Shown here one piece after another: positions 58,491 to 64,000 of a stretch of DNA of 64,000 nt. The stretch is from Physella acuta. Taxonomy: Eukaryota; Mollusca; Gastropoda; Physidae. A program made the translations under genes and the position numbers. How positions within the stretch are numbered: position 1 is the first letter of the stretch; the number at the start of each line of letters is the position of its first letter. The stretch lies in contig NW_026731783.1 in the NCBI RefSeq assembly GCF_028476545.1, positions 1,544,001 to 1,608,000 on the forward strand, written 5' to 3'. Under the pieces are notes generated by a model, which was not told the DNA's origin, ran no database searches, and saw only the letters and a program-made list of their open reading frames with translations.

Positions 58491-59130
58491 TTTAATACAA
58501 TTTACTTTATTATCAGAATATGACAGTCATAAACTCAAAGATCAAAACGTGTCGATTAAAAACGTGAATTAACCAACAACTGTGGTTTAAACAATATAAT
58601 GAACCATTTCGGTGCATCGATTCAGTTCAGTCAAATAAATGAAGAGACGCAACTTAATTATGTGTTTTCATTTACGTTTTATTTAACTGAAAGTCAAAGT
58701 TTGAAGTTAAAAAAACTGTTTTTAAATGTTTTTATTTTCATGTACGTGTGGTTAATTTTCTACTTTCGATAAATTACAAAATGTAAGAAAAAACAAAACA
58801 ATATATATGAAATTGTGTACACTACAAATATTGCACTCAATATTTCACTAAACGTTGGAGCTATCTTTCATGTATTATAATTCAGAAAGTCAATATTCTT
58901 TTAACTAATGGCTTATCTATAGATTTAAGTAAAGATGGGAATACGGTGCATGCTTGGTTGTTTGTTTGTCTGTCAGTGTGTCTGGTGTAGATTAAATCAT
59001 GTCACTAAGTTTTAATTCATTTAAATTTAATGAATGTCTTCAAACTTCACTGGTGCTTGATAATTGTCCGTTTCATTTAATACAGTTTTGAAGTAAAACA
59101 CAACTGCTATGTATCCGTCCGAAAAAAATG

Positions 59131-59671
59131 TATTTCGCATCACACTTATATGTGTCCACCCCCCCCCCCCCACACACACACAATAAAATAAATTGCATTT
59201 GACAAAGTACAATGAAACATATCCCTTAACATCAACCTGTTTCACCTTGTGTGTAATGTAGAAAACCTGTTATGTGTCGAGTGTAGACAACAAGCCATGT
59301 ATCGATTAAAGACAACATGTTATGCATTTTAATCCCAACAAGTCACATTGGTGAACACAATTGTATTGACCATTACGACTGTCCCTTATGTTAATTGTTC
59401 TTTTGTTAAAATGAACTTTTTTTAAAAATCAATTCAATTATAATGTATTTCACGGGCATTTAAACAAATGAGAAGTGACCAAATTATATATTTCCCCAAC
59501 AAGGTATATAAACTTAAAATCATAACTATTATTTCTTTACATATAATAAAGCAACCTAGCTTTATTTATACTTATATACTTGCAGTTGTTTATGGTTAAT
59601 GAAAAAAAAATCGATCTAAAACTAAACAAAGAGTTAAAAAAAGAAGAAAAAATGCAATACTGCCTCAATAA
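59131..59671. repeat. Flank shared by both PSMD13 copies
   Basis: Matches 33690-34368: C-run and CACACACACA, ATTGCATTTGACA, two units of the 25-bp minisatellite (59255-59315), AACAAGTCACATTGGTGAAC and AGCAACCTAGCTTTATTTA. The inverse of the last contains AATAAA and could be the poly(A) signal of PSMD13. Confidence 0.75.
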
Positions 59672-60560
59672 TTATTTGAGAATATCATAAGTAGTTGTGT
59701 GTACCAGGTGTTCCATCAAGCCAATATCTTTTACAAACAACTCAAGGCGAGTCTGTATGCCGGAAATCTGTTTGCGATCTTTAGGCTGTACCCATGTCAC
59801 GTGACATTTCTGTTCTATTTCATCAATAGATGCTCTCACTAACCCAAGCCTCACAGCTCAACCAGATTTGTGTTAATTTTGACAGTCTGGGCAATACTAT
59901 CAAATGTCCGTTGTGTATCTGTTGCTGGCCTTTGGAATGTCATCTCCATCAAACATAACAGATTGATCTTGTTTCCTAGTTACAAGTTCATTGACTTTCA
60001 GATCCGGCTGAGTAGACCATTTATCCTTCAGTTCTATGAACTTGTCAATATCTCCGCTGTTAAAGGAATACAGTAGATTAACCAGCCATTCTTTATCTGT
60101 GCCCTTCAAGGATGTCAAGATATCATGGTCAAGGAACTCACCAAAATTGGATACATCCTCGTCTATTACAGCTTCTAAACCAATATTAAAAGCTCTCTCT
60201 ACCTGCTCAGCTTGTGGCATGTCTATCAGATGTATGCAGCCTAACAATCTAAGGGCCACTTGATAGTACTGAGCATGGTTGCCCATTAGTTTATGGTAGT
60301 TGCTCGTTAGTTCATAGAAGCGTCCATGTACTTGGGTCACTCCATTTATATCATTTAAAGTCTTCTCTCACTCTTCCATTAGGGCCTTCACTGGAGGGAA
60401 TTCTTTATTCCGGAGATATATTTTACCCATTGTAGTTATACACAAAACATTTGACTTCTTCACTGGCTTTAACTTTCTCTTTCATTTTCTGCAGAAGCCT
60501 TAGAATTAATTGATGTCATAATTTTTGTTGTATAACTCTCGAGTATAACTCTTCAGTGGA
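59672..60560 (-). pseudogene. PSMD13: PSMD13 (Rpn9) pseudogene, copy 2, longer
   Basis: Minus strand, 5' to 3': ILRLLQKMKEKVKASEEVK, MGKIYLRNKEF, PVKALMEE, a TGA, EKTLNDINGVTQVHGRFYEL, NHAQYYQVALRLLGC, EQVERAFNIGL, LLYSFNSGDIDKF, QPDLKVNE, then [32 protein letters not shown] and TTTYDILK before TAA 59672. This spans about residues 100-376 of animal PSMD13 with no introns, so the source was a processed copy. Several frameshifts and at least one stop break it, including a deletion in the ELLVMKAV segment. The N-terminal quarter is missing, and beyond about 60560 I see no match. No poly(A) tail is recognisable. Confidence 0.9.
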
Positions 60561-60724
60561 AACATCACCCGTACTTTTCTTTGTCGTTCTGCTAGATAAC
60601 CAGCTACGTGAGGTATGATTGATATTTTTTTCTAAAATCTTTTATTTATATCGACCACATATATTTCTTTCTTTCTGTAGCAAAATTTGACGTTTATCAT
60701 ACTAAGACGTAACTCTCATCGTAC
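60561..60724. other. Junction spacer upstream of PSMD13
   Basis: The minus strand reads RTTKKSTGDVSTEELYSR before the PSMD13 match; I cannot tell whether it is a diverged part of the retrocopy or unrelated. Confidence 0.3.
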
Positions 60725-61020
60725 ATTGAACTGACCTAATCTGTTGTCTTTGATAAATGTTTAACTCTTGGCATCTGTTTTTGTGATTAATTTAGTCACC
60801 ACTTATTTTAAGACACATATATGAATAAAGATAAACCTGTTTCCGTGTATCAATATATTTTCTTGATAATTTAAAAGTATGCAAATATCGGCCTTTTGCA
60901 GTATGTAAAAATAAAATTCAATGGCATCAAGTGCAGTTGAAATAACTTTTAATTTATCGCCTTTGAAATGTTATGGAATAAGACGGTCGTATATTGGAAA
61001 CATTCATTTTTTACCACGTT
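60725..61020 (+). repeat. F1 copy 6, 5' part
   Basis: ACTGACCTAATCTGTTGTC, TTTGTGATTAATTTAGTCACC, ACACATATATGAATAAAGA and CGCCTTTGAAATGTTATGG, closest to the inverse 7.6-7.87-kb copy. Confidence 0.75.
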
Positions 61021-61234
61021 TTCTTTAACTTGCTTTCTCTGTGTGTTTATTTATTTATTTATTTGTTTGTCTTTCCAATCCAATCTTGCGATCGAAATTT
61101 CTGGCACTTCCCAGTTAGCTAGCGCGCTGAAATTTTCAGGGAAGCTTTCTTTTGGATGACCATTGAATATTCAATTGTTATTATTACTAAATTGATCAAT
61201 GGAAACATTTTATTGAGCATTTTAGACCGCTATA

Positions 61235-61345
61235 TAATCTATATATATAATTCTCCTCTGCTAGCCATTACAAAAAAAACCAGCGACGCGTACCTCGCGC
61301 GCAGTGAAGCGAACGATCACATGTCGCCACAGGCTTAGGGGCAGA
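61235..61345 (+). mobile_element. Possible Helitron-type 5' end
   Basis: TCTATATATATAATTCTCCT is a common form of animal Helitron 5' terminus; the following CGACGCGTACCTCGCGCG is GC-rich. No partner 3' end is seen nearby. Confidence 0.3.
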
Positions 61346-61394
61346 GAATTTAGCTTGAACCGAGTTTAAACTTACAGGAGGTAGGCCAGTTTGG

Positions 61395-61475
61395 GGGAGA
61401 CGATATGGTCGAGTGGTTGGGCACACGATTGCTATCCCACTCGACACGGGTTCAAATCTATGTGTTCTAGTCAGT
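61395..61475 (+). mobile_element. tRNA-like SINE head
   Basis: ATATGGTCGAGTGGTTGGGC (A box) and ACACGGGTTCAAATCTATG (B box) with tRNA-like spacing. The acceptor stem is not closed, so I call it a SINE head and not a tRNA gene. Confidence 0.5.
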
Positions 61476-61500
61476 AACGTATTCAAACAACGTGTTTTTT

Positions 61501-61575
61501 ACGAGTTGTCTTTTTACGAGTTGTCTTTTTACGAGTTGTCTTTTTACGAGTTGTCTTTTTACGAGTTGTCTTCGT
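61501..61575. repeat. 15-bp tandem repeat, five units
   Basis: ACGAGTTGTCTTTTT repeated at exact 15-bp spacing from 61501. Confidence 0.97.
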
Positions 61576-61654
61576 TTACCCAAAAAAAGTGAAAAGATAA
61601 AATCGATAGCAAGATTTTAATGCAAACAAACAGACAAAGACTAAAAAGTAGAAA

Positions 61655-62026
61655 ATAATAATCATTAAAAAAGTTTTTAAAAACCCACGTTTTCTGATTG
61701 AACTAAAAAGTAGAAAATAAATGCTATAGGCCCTACATCACAATAATGCAAGCGATCACTCTACTATAAGCGAGCAAAAACGTGGGGCGCCGTGATTTTC
61801 TTACAGTTTCTAATACTGTTGACTCTCTACAAGCTCCCTAATAAAAGTCAATAGTATTATCTAATCAATAGTAATATAACTTTTACTTCGGCGCCCCACG
61901 TTTTTGATCGCTTATAGTAGAGTGATCGCTTGCATTATTGTGATGTAGGGCCTATAGCATTTATTTTCTACTTTTTAGTTCAATCAGAAAACGTGGGTTT
62001 TTAAAAACTTTTTTAATGATTATTAT
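61655..62026. repeat. Foldback element 2 (138-bp arms)
   Basis: Arm 61655-61792 pairs with 61889-62026, with about one mismatch seen (GCGAGC versus GCGATC) and a 96-bp loop. Inner ends are CGTGGGGCGCCG and CGGCGCCCCACG. It shares CTAAAAAGTAGAAAATAAA with foldback 1. The same 17-bp text also lies just outside the left arm at 61641. Confidence 0.95.
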
Positions 62027-62130
62027 ATTAGGTTAGGTTAGGTTTTCCTGTCGCCCCTCCTGGCAAGAGATTTCCTCTGTCCTGGGCTCGGCTCTCCACA
62101 TATATAAAACCGAGTTGGCATAAAATACTT
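62027..62130 (-). mobile_element. Possible LINE or SINE 3' tail with (CCTAA)n
   Basis: On the minus strand GGGGCGACAGGAAAACCTAA, CCTAACCTAA ends exactly where foldback 2 begins. Short 3' tandem tails mark some non-LTR retrotransposons. TTAGG here is only three units, so a telomere origin is not supported. Confidence 0.3.
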
Positions 62131-63029
62131 ATAGTAATGTTCCATGTCAACTGCTTAAAATAAAAAAAATTTAAGTGAACTGACATATGCCATATTATGT
62201 CATCAAGCAATCCTTAAACAAAAACAAGTCCTATGAAACGTGACATTGAATTATATATGTAAACTATATGTTGTATTTATAAAGTTCAATATTAATTAAC
62301 CAATTAGAAATTAAAATGCCTTGAATTAGACCAGTAAAACAGGAACATTGTCTCTAAATAAAATCACTGTTTCTGGGAGCTTATTCCCACTGACACCCCT
62401 GTCTATAACAAAATGTTTACAAAATCAATAACATTCTGGAAGTTATTTTTTGTATAATGTACTTAATTAAAGGGCATACACGTTTACAGTCACGCAATGT
62501 TTTTCTATGCCGACCCACATAATATGTTACGAAAATGTATATAGTAGTGTCCCAATGATATATTTTGTACTGAGTTTGAATTTAATTTTAAAAATGTTCA
62601 TTAAAAATAAATTAATATGTTTACATTTTTAATGGTGCATAGAATGTTGTAGCACTTGAATAGAAAATTTGATTATATTGTCTGGTTTGTTTCTATGTAA
62701 TGCGTTGTATTAATGTTAGGAAGATATTTAGAGATATGATATGCACACTTTATTACTTTTTGATACAACCGTTTTAGTTTTTAAATTTCTCTTTTTACAC
62801 AAAAATATATGATAGAGTTAGCAAAACGATTATGTTATGGTTACTTATACTTTGTACGAGGCCTAGACATTACGTGTATACATAAATAAATGTATGACGT
62901 ATTTACTTTCAGTGATACTGTAAATCTCTAACGTTTGAGGAATAACTATAGATTTTACCACTAAATTTTTGAATCATATCATCGTTCACATCAATGATCC
63001 GTCCAAATTTTCTCTCAGTAACATGTTGT
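62131..63029. other. No gene recognised
   Basis: AT-rich. 62800-62960 (GCAAAACGATTATGTTATGG, GTACGAGGCCTAGAC) resembles 48955-49090, a weak extension of block B. Confidence 0.5.
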
Positions 63030-63420
63030 AATGATTAATTTTTCCATCGTAAGCGAGGCAAAAAAAAAATACTTTCCAGCAATTACAAAATGTAAGAACA
63101 AACAAAATATGTATATGAAATTAAGTAGGCCTACTTAACAAATATTGAACTCAATATTTCACTAAACTTTGGAGCTATCTTAATTGATCATAATTTAGAA
63201 AGTCAATATTTTTAAAACAAAAATCGTATCTTTAGATATATACAAAGAAGGGAGTACAGTGTATTTTTGGTTGTCTGTTTGATGACTGTATTCAAACTTT
63301 ACTGGTACTTGCATAACTGACAGTATCATTCAGTACAGTTAAAAAAAAATGTGTAAGTCCAACAATGTATTTCCAATCAAACTAAAATGTTCCCCCACAA
63401 AATGAATCCAAAACTTACTT
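63030..63420 (+). repeat. Module F2, copy 5, 3' part only
   Basis: AGCAATTACAAAATGTAAGA, CAATATTTCACTAAACTTTG, AGAAAGTCAATATTTTTAA and TTTACTGGTACTTGCATAAC match the F2 tail; the hAT-like scrap is absent. Confidence 0.75.
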
Positions 63421-63464
63421 CTTTTTTTTTTTTTTTTTTTTTTATTTTTGCCTCAGACATGTAA

Positions 63465-63910
63465 TTTACAGCGTCAGTTGTGTGTTCGCTTAAGTATTAC
63501 AGTTTCCATCATCGGCTTGTGAGGACTGATATAGATTTACAATAGTAATATTTCTTTCTTACTTGTAGCCTACTTTTATTCATTTAAGATGGTTTACTTA
63601 TACATAGATCTAATACAAAACGTCTAAATATATTAAAACAAAAATATTAAAAAAAAATAAAAAAACAACCTGAAAATGCAAATGTGTAATTAAATGATGA
63701 TTCAAGGGATTTTTTTTTTCCTCGGCGTGGTGGGTGAGGGGGGGGGGGGGACGGGGTGTAATTTGGGTTTTTAAGTAGTGCTGAAATAAATTTGTGATTA
63801 CAGAGAATTAAAGTGATACAAATTTTAAGCAATCGGAAAAGTTATGTTATTACAACAAGACACATCAAAGCAAACACATTCTTCCCTTTCAAACATCTAT
63901 ATCTATACAG
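63465..63910 (+). repeat. Module F3, copy 3
   Basis: GCGTCAGTTGTGTGTTCGC to CATCTATATCTATACAG, near-collinear with 38125-38560, with its own poly-G length near 63739. Confidence 0.85.
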
Positions 63911-64000
63911 TCCTCTATTATTTTTTTTTTGTTTTTTTTAATCAATTGTTTTAAACATTTAAATCAGTAATAATAATTTGTTTGATATTTTTACACAGCA

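Larger units (their letters stand above)
57400..59130 (+). repeat. Direct copy of block inverse to 14.3-16.8 kb (includes F2)
   Basis: Collinear with the minus strand of 14330-16810, lacking the F3 insertion and with only one ~90-bp unit at 58075-58160. Module F2 (58170-59130) is its right part. Confidence 0.85.

Noticed and set aside
62028-62050. TTAGG-type telomere repeat
   Set aside because: There are only three units, next to a foldback; more likely a retroelement tail.

Overview
This is an AT-rich stretch of an animal genome with no intact protein-coding gene that I can support. It is built from dispersed duplications, minisatellites, DNA-transposon remnants, tRNA-derived SINEs and pseudogenes of nuclear housekeeping genes (MRPS7, PSMD13 and probably a histone H3-like gene). 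The gene remnants are animal-like. The AGATCT-rich simple repeats, the tRNA-SINE with a mollusc-like body and the FLYWCH/MULE and hAT elements fit a gastropod mollusc, perhaps a freshwater snail. That assignment is inference from style and is not proven by any single gene.

Layout. 1-3.4 kb: dispersed repeats, a perfect 25-bp palindrome and a 105-bp foldback. 3.4-6.9 kb and 9.3-11.0 kb: two arrays of one 48-bp minisatellite, linked by a recent tandem duplication whose junction (9276/9277) joins the array to the middle of a FLYWCH zinc-finger exon in a Mutator-like (MULE) transposon; the full but internally deleted MULE lies at 12.8-14.15 kb. 14.3-16.8 kb: an inverted copy of 57.4-59.05 kb, with a hAT transposase-like scrap and an H3-like scrap. 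17.5-24.5 kb: further copies of the same modules, a non-autonomous hAT element, and 26-bp and 72-bp minisatellites. 24.5-28.4 kb: a tRNA-SINE and a full-length MRPS7 retrocopy, itself interrupted by a hAT MITE and by a 61-bp tandem expansion; the block around it recurs inverted at 48.15-50.8 kb without the retrocopy. 28-48 kb: module copies, a PSMD13 pseudogene, and 25-, 41- and 72-bp minisatellites. 48-64 kb: the inverted block, a larger hAT element, 35-bp and 25-bp minisatellites, a second PSMD13 pseudogene and a 138-bp foldback.

Nothing here works as an operon or pathway. The interest is in how the sequence was built. Six or more repeat modules (called F1, F2, F3, F4, F7 and R55 below) recur in both orientations. 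Several copies serve as natural empty sites that date insertions in their partners, and several minisatellites can be seen as local expansions of a unit that is single copy elsewhere. All coordinates of repeat-module ends are by eye and may be off by tens of bases.
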